In this document: positions 11,752-24,075 of the stretch, piece by piece
Layout: every line of letters begins with the position of its first letter
Numbering within the stretch: the stretch's first letter is position 1
DNA from: Tolypeutes matacus
Taxonomy: Eukaryota > Chordata > Mammalia > Cingulata > Chlamyphoridae
Direction: 5' to 3'
Assembly: GCA_026826555.1 (NCBI GenBank)
Contig: JAKSZT010054573.1
Span: 976,332-1,040,331, forward strand
DNA: 64,000 nucleotides
The notes under the pieces: model-generated
Seen by the model: the letters and a program-made list of their open reading frames with translations, nothing else
What the model was told of the DNA's origin: nothing
Databases searched by the model: none
Program-made: the position numbers and the translations under genes

Positions 11752-14126
11752 AACGAGATAAAATTTTCCAGCATATGGTAAATATAGACATTTAGAAATA
11801 AAACTGTAACATTGCTCTTTAAACGTGTCCAATGTAATCTAATTTCTATAGCAATTTGATAGCTATTTAATTAATTACCCAAACAAAACAAAACCTCTGA
11901 AAAGGCGCTCCTCCAGCGGAGGAGAGTTCCCAGTGGCCCTGGGGGCACAGCCTTCCTCCCCCACCCCCTCTGAGAAGCAGGCCATTTGTGAATGTTATTT
12001 ATTGCTAGAATAAAACAGGGTTCAGCAAAACTTCTTGTATTTGTAAGTTCTGAGAAATTTTGTTTCCATAAATAAGTAGATGTTAAAAAGGAGTTTGTTT
12101 AAACTCTTTCTGAGTTAAATGCAAAATGTTACACAGAGATCTAGCACCAAAAAGAACTGTCAGTGATCGAGCTGCTGACCGTCCCATGACGTTTATCCTT
12201 CCATTCTGTGGGGAAAAAGACTTGGGAACACGGATTTTCAAAATGTTCTATTACCCATCACTGTGTCACTCCATGTGCTCAAATTCTGGTAGTTAAACCA
12301 AAAACATTATAAGAAGACTTGCCAAATAATTATTTTACATGTGTTTTTTTTCCCCCACCACCCAATGAACTCCAGGTTGAGAAATATCTAAATATTTTAG
12401 TGGCAAGAAGCCTTTTCCAATACTACATTGTTTGATAAAAATGTTTTTCATTTAGGCGTGTATTTGGCGCTTATTTTTGTCCAGACCTTGTCTCCCCGCA
12501 CATATAGCTCACTCCGTATATGGGAAATCTCCACCATGTAACCTAATTAGAGAATCAGTCCTCTTTTCGAGCTGCTCAACACATCATACTTCCTTTCCGT
12601 CAAAACTCTCAGAAGAAATTGTTCTATTCAAATAAATGAATTAATATGTGTTTCAAGGAATATTATAAATCCCACTGAGGAAGAAATTGCAGTATGCATT
12701 TGTAAGCTGATTACCCAAAGCAGTCAAGAGCTAATATAATGAACTCATCAATTTTTATTATAGGTTACAAAAACAGGAATAAATTTATATGCTGTTACCC
12801 ATTACTTAATTAGCAAGGATGCAAAGTGATGTCTTGTCTAATGCTGCAAGTTTTTTTATAAAGCAAAGCATATGAAAAATGAAAAATGTTCTTTTGGTAA
12901 ATATGCATGCATGTGTTTGCTAAATGCTGGTGTTAGGTTTTGGGGATAATAAGTTAAAAGTCATCTATGAAAATTCAGATGTAACTCCATTAATTCTGTT
13001 AGAAGTCATGATCTTACTTGCTTCCCCACTTTATTTAATAAGAAAGTGAAAAAGTATTCTCAGGTTAAACATTTATCAACCCAACAGTTAGTATGCAATT
13101 TTATATGTTATTAATGGGAGGTAGAATATTCAACCTTTTATAAGATGAAATGTGGTGAGGATTGATCATAAGTTATGTAAATATATTATTACTCGTTTTG
13201 ATAAAATAGGTTTTCATTATGTTGTTGAATAACTCATCAAATCTAAAAGAAAACTTCAGGATTTCTTTTATCTGCAGGTTTTGTCCAAATTAACTTGAAG
13301 GTTTGGTAGAGCCAGACATCTGACAACTGCATTGAGTAAACTCCACCTTGCCAAACTGTACTGATTCAGCTGCCTGCAGATGTTTTTCTTTCCAACTAAT
13401 GACACCCTTGGACTGTGTATTGAGATTATCTGAAAAGAATTGTCTGAGTTGCCATACGTGGGCAAAGCTAACTTTCCTCATTCAACATTTCCTATTGATG
13501 CTGTCTTGGCTGTGGTACCAAATTCCATGGTAAGACAATTGAGGATGATGCAAAAAGTGACATTGAGGTTATTTGCAGAAAATTGCCTTCAGTACCTTTG
13601 CCCAGACTCTATGACATACCTCGGCAAGGGCCAGGGGACTCTGTTTCCGGCCATGTCCCCCTCCTCAAACAGGGACAAAGCCTTCCACAGATCCCAAGCT
13701 GTGATATTACCACAGTAAGTTGACATTTTTATATCCACTTATAAGTTTCCAAAATTTGTTGAAATCTCATCTGCTACAGCCTCCTCTGTAATGTTTGTCC
13801 TTTTGGATCAGTAAATTTATTTAAATGCCATTATTGTGAACTTTGAAAAGGGGAGGAGATGTGTGATTAATTCCTGTGAATCTTTTCACCCTTTCAAAGT
13901 TTACATCTTCTTTAGCAAGTTATATCATGTCATTAATAAGATAACCAGATTCTCTTAACTGTGCATGCATGGAGAGTTTGAATTTTTGTAATATCACTTA
14001 TCAAAGATTTTAATTTTCCTGGATATTCTATTAGAGTAGACTGATGGCATGAAATAAATAATTGCTCTTTCTTCCTCTGAGACTAAGACTTAACAGTGTA
14101 AGAAGGTATCTACAAATTCTTTTTTG
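11752..14126. other. Unannotated AT-rich interval
   Basis: No gene-like frame over about 90 codons and no repeat I can name. Confidence 0.4.
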
Positions 14127-14134
14127 CCTTAGAT

Positions 14135-14356
14135 AAGGGGTTGACAAAATAGGGCCCATGGGCCAAATTCGGCCCACCTATTGTTTTTGCCAATAAAGTT
14201 TTGTTGGAACACAGCTGTGTCATTACTTTATGAACTACCCATGGCTGCTTTCACACTATAATGAGCAGATTTGGGTAATTGCAACAGAAATTGTATGTCT
14301 GCAAAGCTGAAAATATTTAATATCTGGACCTTCCTGAAAATATTTGCTGATCACTG
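14135..14356 (+). mobile_element. Non-autonomous hAT DNA transposon
   Basis: A 222-base element of the common mammalian hAT class with a GGCCCATGGGCCAAATTCGG block near the left end and CAATAAAGTTTTGTTGGAAC in the middle. The ends are degraded inverted copies (AAGGGGTTGAC left; CAGTGATCAGC on the reverse strand at the right). An 8-base duplication, CCTTAGAT, flanks it at 14127-14134 and 14357-14364, as expected for hAT insertion. Confidence 0.9.
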
Positions 14357-14364
14357 CCTTAGAT

Positions 14365-14754
14365 TTCCAACTAGTGTGTGTTACCCAGCCTGCTGGTGTT
14401 GGTTAGTCTGGGCCAAGCCGGATTAATTATCTAATAGGAAATTTCAGATGCTACAATTTTTTATGACTTTGAATGCTCTTTTTGACGCTAATATGTTTAC
14501 CATGCTTTATTCTAGCCATACACAGTAGCACATGTCTGGCATATGCTGAACAAGCCTTTCATTTTGTAGCTGATCAAAAGTTTGCTTTGATCAAGGGGAT
14601 TTTCCACCCCAGTATTCCTTGAGTTATAACAAACAGAAATATTGGCATGCATCCAATTTGTATTTTGTTATATTTATTTGTGAATGGAAACAATAAATTA
14701 ATTCAGTCTCATCTGCTTGCTCTTTTATGGACTTGTACAATTTTCATTGATGGT
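14365..14754. other. Unannotated interval
   Basis: AT-rich, nothing recognisable. Confidence 0.4.
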
Positions 14755-14908
14755 TACGGTTGCCAGATCTGGCAAATGAAAACACAGGGTGCCTAGTTAA
14801 ATTTGAATTCCACGTAAACAATGAATACTTTTTTAGTGCAAGTATGTCCTGAGCAATATAAATTCAAATCTAACTGGGTGCTCTGCGTGTTTTTTTCTGG
14901 CAACCCTT
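14755..14908. mobile_element. Non-autonomous DNA transposon with GTTGCCAG ends
   Basis: The left end has GGTTGCCAGATCTGGCAAAT and the right end CTGGCAACCC, which are inverted repeats of each other. The interior is partly palindromic. The same family occurs at 37172-37362. Probably hAT class; a clear target duplication was not found. Confidence 0.75.
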
Positions 14909-14972
14909 TTCACGGCTGGGATTTGTCGTGATGAGGCAGAGTTCTAGGACGAGCACCAGGCCAGGTGAATTT

Positions 14973-15388
14973 ATGGGCTGAGCTGTGTCCTCCGTAGAGA
15001 TGTCCTCAAGTTCTAGCCACCAGTATCTCAGAAGGGACTGTATTTGGAAATAGGGTCATTGCTGATAAAATCAGGCAGGTTAAATATGGTCATACCAGAG
15101 CAGGGCGGGCTCTTCATCCACTCCCACTGGAGCTCCTGTAAGACAGCCACACACAGAGAAGACAGTCACGTGACGCCAGGGGCAGAGTGAGGGGCGCCGC
15201 CACCAGCCAAGGCGCCAGGGATCGCCAGAGGCCAGGAGAGCAGGCAGCAGGTCCCCCCACGGGCTTCAGAGGGAGCGCGGCCCGGCCGACACCTAGGTGA
15301 CCAACTTCGAGTCTCCAGACTCCAGACGACAAATCTGTTTCAGCCATGTAGTTTGTGGGACTTTGTTAACGCAACCCTAGAAAACCAA
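14973..15388 (+). mobile_element. MLT1-type (ERVL-MaLR) solo LTR
   Basis: It begins TGGGCTGAGCTGTGTCCTCC and contains GACTGTATTTGGAAATAGGG, then ends with CCATGTAGTTTGTGGGACTT and a CCCTAGAAAACCA-like end, in the order of an MLT1 LTR. No internal retroviral region is next to it, so it is a solo LTR. Confidence 0.85.
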
Positions 15389-15954
15389 GATGGCGAAAAC
15401 ACTTGGAATCAAGAGTTGAAACTTCACTTTTAAAAGCACATGCCAATGCATTTTTTGTTGCCAAACCTCAAAGAAACAGATATCTGTAGGTTGTAGTTGA
15501 TTCCTGATTGGAAAGACGCTGTGCTGCACGTCACCTGATTCAAAACCAGAAAATAACCCATGCGCTGGAGGCAGAAAATGAACGCAGAATCCAATATAGA
15601 CTTGGCACTTGATAAATATTTAATGGTGTCTGAATGTGAGACAAGAAGTAGATTTAGGATGTGCTGAAGTTGCCACGAAGTCACAAGGTTTGACAGGTAG
15701 CAGCTGCAGTGATTTCATATACACTTCTGCTGGCACAGTGGTCCTCAGCAGCCAAGCAGACATGGATTCCTGACCCTACCTGTCCAACACAGCCTCCTAC
15801 CTGCTCATTCTGCCGCAAATAATAAGGAAAACAAAGAACGGCAAAGTATTTCTGAAAGTGGACTTTTAAAAAATGTAAATTTGTCCTCCGGAGCTAACCG
15901 AGGAATAATGAGTTACCTGCTGTTACCTAAGAAGTGCAGCATGCCGGGCTGGTG
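15389..15954. other. Unannotated interval
   Basis: A minus-strand frame of 84 codons (15684-15430) matches nothing I recognise. No gene is supported. Confidence 0.4.
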
Positions 15955-16115
15955 AGGTGCTTGGCACCTGCAGGTGGAATGCCTGGACTCATATCCAAGC
16001 TCCACCCCTTGTTAGCTGTGTATCCGCCACCTCCCAGTGCCTCGGTTTCCACTTCTGTAAAGTGGCTTTAATAATAGAGCCTGCTACATCAGGAAATAAA
16101 TGACTTTACACATAC
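15955..16115 (+). mobile_element. MIR SINE
   Basis: Contains the MIR core and 3' part in order: CCAAGCTCCACCCCTTGTTAGCTGTG, then CTCGGTTTCCACTTCTGTAA and an AATAATAGAGCCTGCTACAT tail. Confidence 0.8.
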
Positions 16116-16849
16116 ACACAAACAAGTCAACTTTGATAGGCACGGTTCCGACGTGCACAAGGTGCACTTACCATGTTTTAGTTAAATAATATCAGTGGCC
16201 CAAAACGTGGTGAAAACTCCAGTTACCGTGGAATCTTAACTCTGAGGGATTGCATAAAGAAGACTTTGCCACCAGCTCTCCAGTCCACCGAGCTCTCTGT
16301 AAATCACGGATGCACCTCGTGATCAGTGATCACTCACCACATCTTTTAGAGACTGCTGGTGATAGGCTGCATCGCAGCTGTTAACAGAAAGCAAAGTGTG
16401 TAGATGCAGGGTCTCCTTGTCCCCCAGTGATAAACCCACATGACATTTTACCAAATGGATAACTGAAAGACAGGATTGGCCAACAGAGAAGAAAGTGTGG
16501 CAGAGTAATGGAAAGCGGTGGAGCTGGAAGTGAAATGCGAATAGAATGTAAAGGGAGCTAAAAGAAGAAACAGCTGCCTGTGGGAACAGGGAGGCTGCTG
16601 ATTCCAGAGACTCTAGGTATGGAGGCAGAGGGGCTTAGGGAAGGTGAACTTGTCCACATCAATGGGGAACGTGGTTGCCATGAAAAGGGTGAAGATGTCC
16701 CAGAGGAAATGATGCAGCACATACGTCACAATGAGCTGCGACGTGGGAAAACGCTCACTCCAGACTGTGAGTTGTATGACAAGAAGGCAGGCACCACTGT
16801 CTAGTCCCAGAACATATTTTTCAACCCAAAAGGCAGCTATTATCCATCT
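16116..16849. other. Unannotated interval
   Basis: No recognisable repeat or gene. A short + frame at 16580-16804 is not supported by anything else. Confidence 0.4.
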
Positions 16850-17226
16850 TTATTACTCAGATTTTCCAGAGAAAACAGAACCAATAGGAGAGAGAGAGAG
16901 AGATGGAGATAAATATATAGACATAGGTGTGTATATGCATGTGTGTCTATTTGTAGACATATGTGTGTATATGTGTTTATAGCTATGAAAAGATGTATTT
17001 TAAGGAGGTGGCCCACACAGTTTTTGGGGCTTGTAAGGCTGAATGGCAGACCAGCAGGCTGGAAGTTCCAGCAAAGGAGATGCTGCAGTCTCGAGGCAGA
17101 AACTCTCCTGATCCCTGGAGCCTCAGTTCCTCCTCTGGTTGAATGAGGCCCAAGCACATTAGTGAGGACCATCTCCTTTAAGACAGCTGATTGCAGACGC
17201 TCATCCCATCTACAAAATACACCCCC
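16850..17226 (-). mobile_element. MaLR-type LTR, minus strand, with microsatellite expansion
   Basis: CAGATTTTCCAGAGAAAACA at 16858 and TGTATTTTAAGGAGGTGGCC near 16995 match the reverse strand of a common mammalian LTR that ends TCTGGAGAACCCTGACTAATA. GA- and TG/TA-rich microsatellite DNA has expanded at 16890-16985. The element runs up to the assembly gap. The family assignment is tentative. Confidence 0.5.
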
Positions 17227-17228
17227 CC

Positions 17229-17238
17229 NNNNNNNNNN
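17229..17238. other. Assembly gap (10 N)
   Basis: Ten N bases between a run of seven C and a TG-rich microsatellite. The true length is unknown; a length of exactly 10 suggests a placeholder. Confidence 0.98.
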
Positions 17239-17350
17239 GTGTATGTGTATGTGTGTGGCTGTGGATGAATACATATGTATATATATATGATATATCTACA
17301 CCTATGTGTGTATGTGTATACACACCTGTGTGTATGTGCATGCGTGTGTG
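17239..17350. repeat. TG/TA-rich microsatellite
   Basis: Alternating TGTGTATG, ATATAT and CACACC/GTGTGT runs next to the gap. Confidence 0.85.
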
Positions 17351-17824
17351 CCTGGCCCACAAGAAGTAGGTGCTGGCAGGCGCTCTCAGCTAGTGCAGGT
17401 GAAGTTGCCTTACAGGCCATGTAGCAGAGAAGCTGGTGGCGTTTCCAGTCGCCTGGCAGGAGCTGGAGGCCTCTCTGGAATTGAGAGGAACCTCTAACAC
17501 CTGAGAAAGCCTGTGATCCGGAACAGGACTGGCATGCAGATCAGGGACCCTCTGCATAAGCATGTCCGGGCATCTTCTGAAAGGCTTCAGAGGTGGGTCT
17601 GTGGCCGTTCTCAAACTCCTCGGGCAGGGATTAGGTGGTGCCCCCTGACCCACCTCCATGGGTCTCAGGTGGACTCGCGAGGCAAATGAGATCCCAAGAG
17701 TAACCCCTTCCTTCCATCAGCCCTCTTAGGTTTGACCTTTACCTTTAGAAAAGTAATGGATGCAGGTGTTCAAACAAATACTTTATTAAAACCCAAAAGA
17801 AGTCACTGGGTAAATTTGTTTTCT
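17351..17824. other. Unannotated interval
   Basis: Moderately GC-rich with short overlapping frames on both strands; nothing recognisable. Confidence 0.4.
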
Positions 17825-18035
17825 CAGCATAGCATAGAGGTTAGAGACCAGACTTTGGAAAAAGACTGATAGGGCTCAATTCTGCTCCATCACTCACTGC
17901 TCGGGGGACGTGGCATCTCTGCCTCGATTGCCCCGCCTGTAAATGGGATCACACCAGGACCTGCCTCACAGGTTTGCTATAAGGGCTTAATGGGCTAGCT
18001 CATAAAGCAGACGGAACAGGTCAGAGATGTTCTCA
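17825..18035 (+). mobile_element. MIR SINE
   Basis: Order of MIR landmarks: GGTTAGAGACCAGACTTTGG, then TCTGCTCCATCACTCACTGC, CCGCCTGTAAATGGGATCAC and TTTGCTATAAGGGCTTAATG. Confidence 0.85.
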
Positions 18036-18176
18036 GCCCTCCATACATTTTTGTTCAATAAATAAAATGAAACTGAAAAAATATCACCTTCTAGTAACTC
18101 TACACTTCGGCCATGCATTTGTCATACTTTGCATTCTTGGGTTATCTATTCATCATTAGTAAAAGAAACAGTGGCT

Positions 18177-18368
18177 GGGGAGTGGATGTAGCTCAAGTGG
18201 TTGAGCCCCTGCTTCCCATGTACGAGGTCCCAGGTTCGATCCCTGGTACCTCCTAAAAACAAAACAGACAAACAAACAAACACCTCTCATTGGGGAGCAG
18301 ATGTAGCTCCGTGGTTGAGCGCCTGCTTCCCATGTACAAGGTCCTGGGCTCAATCCCCAGCACCTCCC
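18177..18368 (+). mobile_element. Dimeric tRNA-derived SINE (DAS type)
   Basis: Two tRNA-like monomers lie head to tail: 18177-18253 and 18292-18368. They are joined by a 38-base linker rich in AAAC/AAAC repeats. The left monomer has an A box TAGCTCAAGTGG (18189-18200) and B box GGTTCGATCCC (18233-18243). In the right one the B box has decayed to GGGCTCAATCC (18347-18357). The overall shape follows an alanine tRNA, with TTCCCAT in place of the anticodon loop. Dimers of this kind are known from xenarthran genomes. Confidence 0.9.
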
Positions 18369-18984
18369 AGGAAAGACAGGGGGAGAGAGAATACTGCTGT
18401 TAAAGATGAGTCAGGTTTCATCTCTTCCCTGAGCTGTCCCTGAGGCTTGGGAGGACTTAAAGAAGAGTGTGTTCACGTCACGTTACAATTTAGCTTCAGA
18501 ACACCGTGACTAGCACGCAGGCAATTTTCGTCTCCTAATGCTTTCCTCTCTCTTGGCTTATGCCCATTAATGTACCATCTTGTTCTTCCAGGTAAAAACA
18601 CTTCCAGGAGGACTTCTCTATACTTTTTCCAAATTAGGAGTTCCCCCAGCAGTGGCTTTTGGAGCGTGTTTGCGTAACCCTAGATTTACTTGATCTTCCA
18701 AGGCCTTGCAGGGACTGACAGCAAGGAAGCGATTCCCAACACCCTGCTTCCCTAAGAAATCTGAGCCATTGGTTTCAGGGATCTCTTTCCCTGACTCACT
18801 CCAGCCCCAACCAATGCTGAGGGCAGAGGACCTCTGCCTAGTCACTCCCCAGCTTCTTCCTATCAGCCGTCTGGGGGCGCTGCTGCCCCCTTGTCCTGCA
18901 TATTATTAGCAGAACGACCCTCGCTTGGCATGCGGCTTCTGATGATAAGGTACGTGTCAGGAGGGTTTAGGAGGAACTCCATTA
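18369..18984. other. Unannotated interval
   Basis: Nothing recognisable; short chance frames only. Confidence 0.4.
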
Positions 18985-18994
18985 TATATGCATT

Positions 18995-19092
18995 ATTATT
19001 ATTTTTTTTTTTACCGGGAGGTCCCGGAGATCGAACCCAGGTCCCTCCATATGGGAGACGGACGCCCAGCCAGTTGAGCCACATCCGACCCC
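18995..19092 (-). mobile_element. tRNA-derived SINE (DAS type), minus strand
   Basis: Starts with a T-rich tail, then CCGGGAGGTCCCGGAGATCG, and ends AGTTGAGCCACATCCGACCC, the reverse of GGGTCGGATGTGGCTCAACT. The duplication TATATGCATT flanks it at 18985-18994 and 19093-19102. Confidence 0.92.
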
Positions 19093-19102
19093 TATATGCA
19101 TT

Positions 19103-21354
19103 TTTATGTAAACACATGCTGTGTTTTTTTAAAAATTAAGTTATCCTTATAGTCAAAAGAACTGATTGTGGACATTTACAATTACAGCTATGCATGGAAG
19201 CAACTCAGTAGCGAAGGGCTGGGCAGGTCATTTCTCTGCTTTATTTATATTCGAACAAAATTACACTCAACATTATCTAATGGAATGCTCCGGAAGATGA
19301 TTTTAGGGAACTTAGGACCAAAGCTCTCCCAAGAGTTTGCATACAGTTTTAATAATATTCAGCTAAACACACAATCAGATGTTTCTCATATATTTTCAAA
19401 AGCTCCATATGGTTAGAAATGCCTGCCAGATTTCTCTGTTTTGATAAACAGAATGACATTTACTTAAACAGGCCTGAAAAAAAAATCTGCTTTCTCTCCT
19501 TTATACTCAGGAGGGTAAACGAAGTCCCTGTATTAGGCAATGGAATTCCACGTAACTACCTGGTGACCATTTTGATTTTACTCCTCAGCTGTTATTTTGG
19601 AGAGACCCAAAGTAGGCTAGCCTTCCTACAGGTTGAGAGGATTACACCAAAGGAGAGCAAGTGTCCTTTGACCTCAGTGAACTCACTGGTTGACATAAAT
19701 CTTTAGGAAGTAATTTGCTCCTTGTGCCTGAAGTTTGGTCTGCCACCTCAGTGTGTTTATCCTGAATTCACTTTAGTGGGCATTCAAACAGATGGGCCAA
19801 AACCATCGCATGGGGAAGCTCCGAATCCCTTTCTAAGCTATCCCCTTACGTTCGAGTGCTCGCTGCACTGCCCTGTGGGCCATTGTACCTGGCTCTTGAG
19901 AAACTCTGGAAGTCAACTGAACTGTGAGTCTCTGTCCTTCAGGATTGGACTATTTTTGTTTTCCTGGGCTGGCTTCTTCTCAGCCTTCCCCAACTTAAGA
20001 TTTGTCTTGACAGCTCTGAAGTTTGGGTTATGTATCATCACTTACTCAAAGTAAGGAAATAATCAGGTTGTAGAAGATGTTTCCATTCTGAAAACCACAG
20101 CTTCAGAGTATTCTGGTTGTTTTTTCTCCTGTCCTTCCTTGCTCACTTGACAGCTAGCAAGACCTCTGGGGCAGATGCATGTAGAAATTCCTGCGTTGCC
20201 ATCTACAGCTCTGCTTCTTTGATTGGCCTGCATTAGGAGTTAATGTGGTTTAGATTAAGTACAACTATATAACAGTTAGCATTTCCCAGTGCTATCAATA
20301 AACTAGAAACAGATTTTTTCTTTCAAACCAAGCACTGAATAATTGGGAAAATTGTATTGTTGCTGATTTTTCAAGGATGTCATCTGCACTTCCATTTATT
20401 TACCCCTCTCTGTAAGAAAGCTTGGCAGAAATATAGTGGTGTAATCATATCCAGAGTTTGGAAACTGTGGATTCATCCTGCTGTGGCTAGGGACCTCTAG
20501 AAAATAAGGTATAATTCAGACACAAGTGAGCCTGACTGCCCAGTGGAGGCAATGGGTCAGACTCTTTACCTGATAGAACAAGGAGCCTCCTGGGAGGAAT
20601 TAGTTCTAGGGCAAAAATCACCCAGGCACTCTGAGTTTGACCCAGTTAAAAAGACTGAGTTGTTGAAAGGGTGCTGAATGCTGAGAACAGCATATTCCAT
20701 GGGGGTGCAGTTTTTCCGAGGCCAGCCTCATGGGTGGAGGAGATTTGCATCTGTAGGAAGAGAGAGAACTGAGAGTAAGAGCTGCATGAGCGGCTTGCTC
20801 AGCAGCTCTGTAAGGTTTGGGTGCACCAGCCAGCACTGCCTCCCTAACAGAACAGAGCAGAGAGGACCAAGGCGCCCCCACTTTGCCTTGCATTGCCACA
20901 GCCTGCCATGAATTGGGAGACAGGCATCGTTTATCTGTCTTGACCCACTACCTTTTCTTGAAAATGTTGTATCTCCTCTCCTCACCATCTCCTTTCTGAC
21001 CCCACCTTCCAGACAATACCCGGCATAACTCAAACTGAACCAACCGCAATTGCCCAAGTGTGGCCACGGGCAATTGATTCAGGGGTTTGTTTGGTCCTAA
21101 GTAGACCAATCCTCTCTAGAAATTTTGTTTTACTTTGGGATGAAAGAGGCAAGTCCAGTTCCTCTCTGTTGGTCTTGATATAAAGGCTCTGGTATTGTCA
21201 GATGCCAATTCTACTCACTGCCAGGAGGAAGAAGCAAGTTTCAGTAGAATATATAAAGCAGATTTTCAGAGAGAACCTAAGTTTTGCAATATAGAGATAG
21301 CAAAATGCCAGGCATCCTTCTCATTCTCCTATAGCTAGCACATGCATCCCTCAT
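19103..21354. other. Unannotated interval
   Basis: Frames of up to 110 codons (19722-20054 +, 21057-20728 -) occur but overlap on both strands and match nothing I recognise. No repeat I can name. Confidence 0.35.
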
Positions 21355-21470
21355 GTCTGGTTATTGATGCTGTGTAACAAACAACCCTAAACCTCTGTGG
21401 ATGAAAACCACAATTTCTTATCATCTGTCATGGTTTCCAGGGCTCAGCTGAGTGGTTGCACCCGATCGTT
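21355..21470 (-). mobile_element. MLT1-like LTR fragment, minus strand
   Basis: TATTGATGCTGTGTAACAAA followed by AACCACAATTTCTTATCATC and AGGGCTCAGCTGAGTGGTT matches the reversed 3' end of MLT1-type LTRs. Short and diverged. Confidence 0.5.
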
Positions 21471-23506
21471 GCAACAAAATGCGTTCTGGCAAGTCGTTGC
21501 ATGTACACTCTTACCCTGACTGTGTGAGGTACTCACTGTCTCCTAGTGAGGTGTGTTATAGCTTCGAGTGCTTTTGGTCATTTATGTATCTTCTAAGAGT
21601 TCTCTTTTCCTATTTTTTGCCCATTTTAGTTACTGGGGTACTTCTGGTTTGTTTGTTTTTTTAATCATAAGAGTTAGGAATTTGAAGTTTATTGCAAATA
21701 GGCATGGAGCTGAGGCTGGTACCGAGAATCATTGCGACCATCTTCTAGTGAGCCAATTGGCTGGATGGTGAGAACAATGAAGAACTACGCAGGCGTGAAA
21801 AATGGGTGTTTGGATGTGCTGCTGCTTTTATACTGAGCACCTTACATCTGACTATTCATTTTCTATTTTGGGCCCATACATTTGTCTCAAAAATATACTA
21901 AGACCAAGGGATACATGTTCTAAAAGAGAGATGTGCACAGAGTATGTCGATCCCAAGAAGGAGGCAGCATTTGCATGGATGTGGGAATATGAGCACAGTA
22001 TCAGAGATGGGAGTTGGTGATGAGTGTGCAGTGGCTACGGGGGAAGCCGGGCAACTAGAAAGAACTGCCTGGAAACAAAAGGTCAGGTCTGATTATGGAA
22101 GCTGGAAAAGTCAGGCAGAGACCTCGGGCCTGCAGGCAGCAGAATCACTGACTCCGAGCAGAGCACGATACACAAACATATAAAGACTCTTCTGCAGAAA
22201 TGAGCCACAGAGAAGAGGGAAGCACATCCAGAGGTTTATCTGGAGCTGGAAGTAGATGGAGAACCAGGTGTAGACCAAAAGGCAGAAGGAAGGGTTAGAT
22301 AGGAATGAAGTGCATTTTCTATATCCTCTTCATTTTTCTGACCTCCGTATACAGTGCTATTCATTTTTATTACTAATCTCAACATATATCCATAAATGTA
22401 AATTACGCTCTTCCATTCGTGGCCCTGGTCTTTATCATACTCCTGCTTCCCAAAAGCCATCAAGGAGGACCCAGCCCAATTGTGGGAGTGAAGAAGACCT
22501 GATGCCACCAGCCACGTTGTCACACCTCCTCCTCCTCCTCCTGTCTTCTACATCTTCCTCCGCTTCTGCAGCGACATGCTGCGATTTTCAGATGGGAGCC
22601 TTGGAGCGCAGATCTTGGAACGAGCTGGCAGCCAAAGAGTTGAATAGATGCAGCCCTGTGATGAACTGAATTCTTAATAGTTTCCAGTCTAGCAACACCA
22701 AGGGGAAACGAAAGCAGTTTGTCTGTCCTTCAGAGTCTGTGCACAAGGTGGAGGGATGGGCGAGCAATTGATCACTGGCGCAGCATCTGTCTGCTCCACT
22801 CTGAGCAGGGAAGCGGAATGGAGCCTTCAAGCCAGGGAGAGCTGGGCTCTCAGGATCTGTGCGATTTTGTGCAAGCTAACTAATCACTCCACGCCTCCAC
22901 TTCTTCTTAGGAACTGTTGGAGTCCGAGGACCTCCATCTCCAGTTGTGGAGAAAGCTCCTTGCACAGTGCATGACTTGATCTGGTAGATACTAATGAGCA
23001 AACCTTTTGGGACCCTGGAAGTAAAAGGAGCTTTTAGAAATAAAACCCTCCATTCCACCTACAGTACATCTATATTTTTCAGAACAACTGCCCTTCTTGT
23101 GAAAACTCTTGCTGAAAGGATGTGTACAGCCTCTGTGACAGGCACCAGGGGAATGGATAAATATTACAATCACACGTCTCCATTTACATCCTATTTCTCT
23201 CTTACGTCAGACAATGTCCTCCTCCTGGAGATGGAAGATGAGTGACCAGTGGGCATGCTTCTTACACAAAGCGTTCCTAGAGTTCTTGCACAAAGAATCC
23301 TGGAGGCCTGTAATTAGAGTGCTCACATTTCTTTTTACTAGCATTTGCAATATATTATCATTTCTGTCTAATCATTATTCTATGGTAAACTCCTCTGATA
23401 AATATTATTATTATTCTCCAGAATCTTCTCATTTTTTGGCATTCTGTCTTAAAAATATCAAGGCAAAGCCTAAACACAGCATCTTTATCATAAGCTATTC
23501 TAAGTA
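21471..23506. other. Unannotated interval
   Basis: Contains a short CTC run at 22526-22545. Frames up to 173 codons run into the purine tract to the right and are not gene-like. Confidence 0.4.
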
Positions 23507-23672
23507 TGAGAGAGAGAAAGGGAGAGGGAGGGAGGGGCAGGAGAGTAGAAAAGAGGAGGAAGTTGGAAGGGAGGGGGCAAGGAGAAAGGAAGGAGGGAAG
23601 GGAAGGGAGGGAAAGGGAAGGGGGAAGGGAAGGGAGAAAAGAAGGGAGGAAAGAAGGAGGGAAGGTAGGAAA
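23507..23672. repeat. Purine-rich (GGGA/GGAA) tract
   Basis: About 165 bases almost purely A and G on the + strand (GAGA, then GGGA/GGAA/GAAGG units). Such tracts can form triplex (H-) DNA. Frames through it encode only K, R, E and G and are not real genes. Confidence 0.95.
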
Positions 23673-23974
23673 ATGGATACAGATACAATAGGGAAATTTA
23701 CTCTTGCAAGTTTTGTTGCTGTAATTGCAAATTAACTTACCTAGGAGATACTGATTTCACATTTAGTAGACACCCAGCCTTTTGTTTTTCCTTCCCTACC
23801 TTGGCAACCTGTCTAGGATTGTGCTTAGAATTGGAGTTTATTCCATTTTTAGTTCTATCTACTATTTTAATGATTCCCAAATGGAACAGTTCTCCTAGGA
23901 AAGGCTGTTCCCTGGTTTCCCAGAAAGCTGAGAGAGAATAATTGAGTCCCATGATGTGCATACAGATCCATTGG
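23673..23974. other. Unannotated interval
   Basis: Nothing recognisable. Confidence 0.4.
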
Positions 23975-24075
23975 CCCAATGCTGTCAAGGTACAGATGAG
24001 GAAACCAAGACATGGAATGCTTTTCTGAGGGCACATAGCTAATTAGCCACAGTAAGACCTGGTCACTGAGCCCTG
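23975..24075 (-). mobile_element. MIR SINE fragment, minus strand
   Basis: GTACAGATGAGGAAACCAAG followed by GGGCACATAGCTAATTAGCC and a degraded GAGCCC end: the reversed 3' half of MIR. Confidence 0.75.

Noticed and set aside
18177..18368. Functional tRNA genes
   Set aside because: Cloverleaf pairing is incomplete, the anticodon loop is altered, and A-rich tails and many similar copies in the window show that these are SINEs.
23214..23735. 173-codon + frame ending in a K/R/E-rich tract
   Set aside because: The right half is the purine microsatellite and the left half matches nothing.
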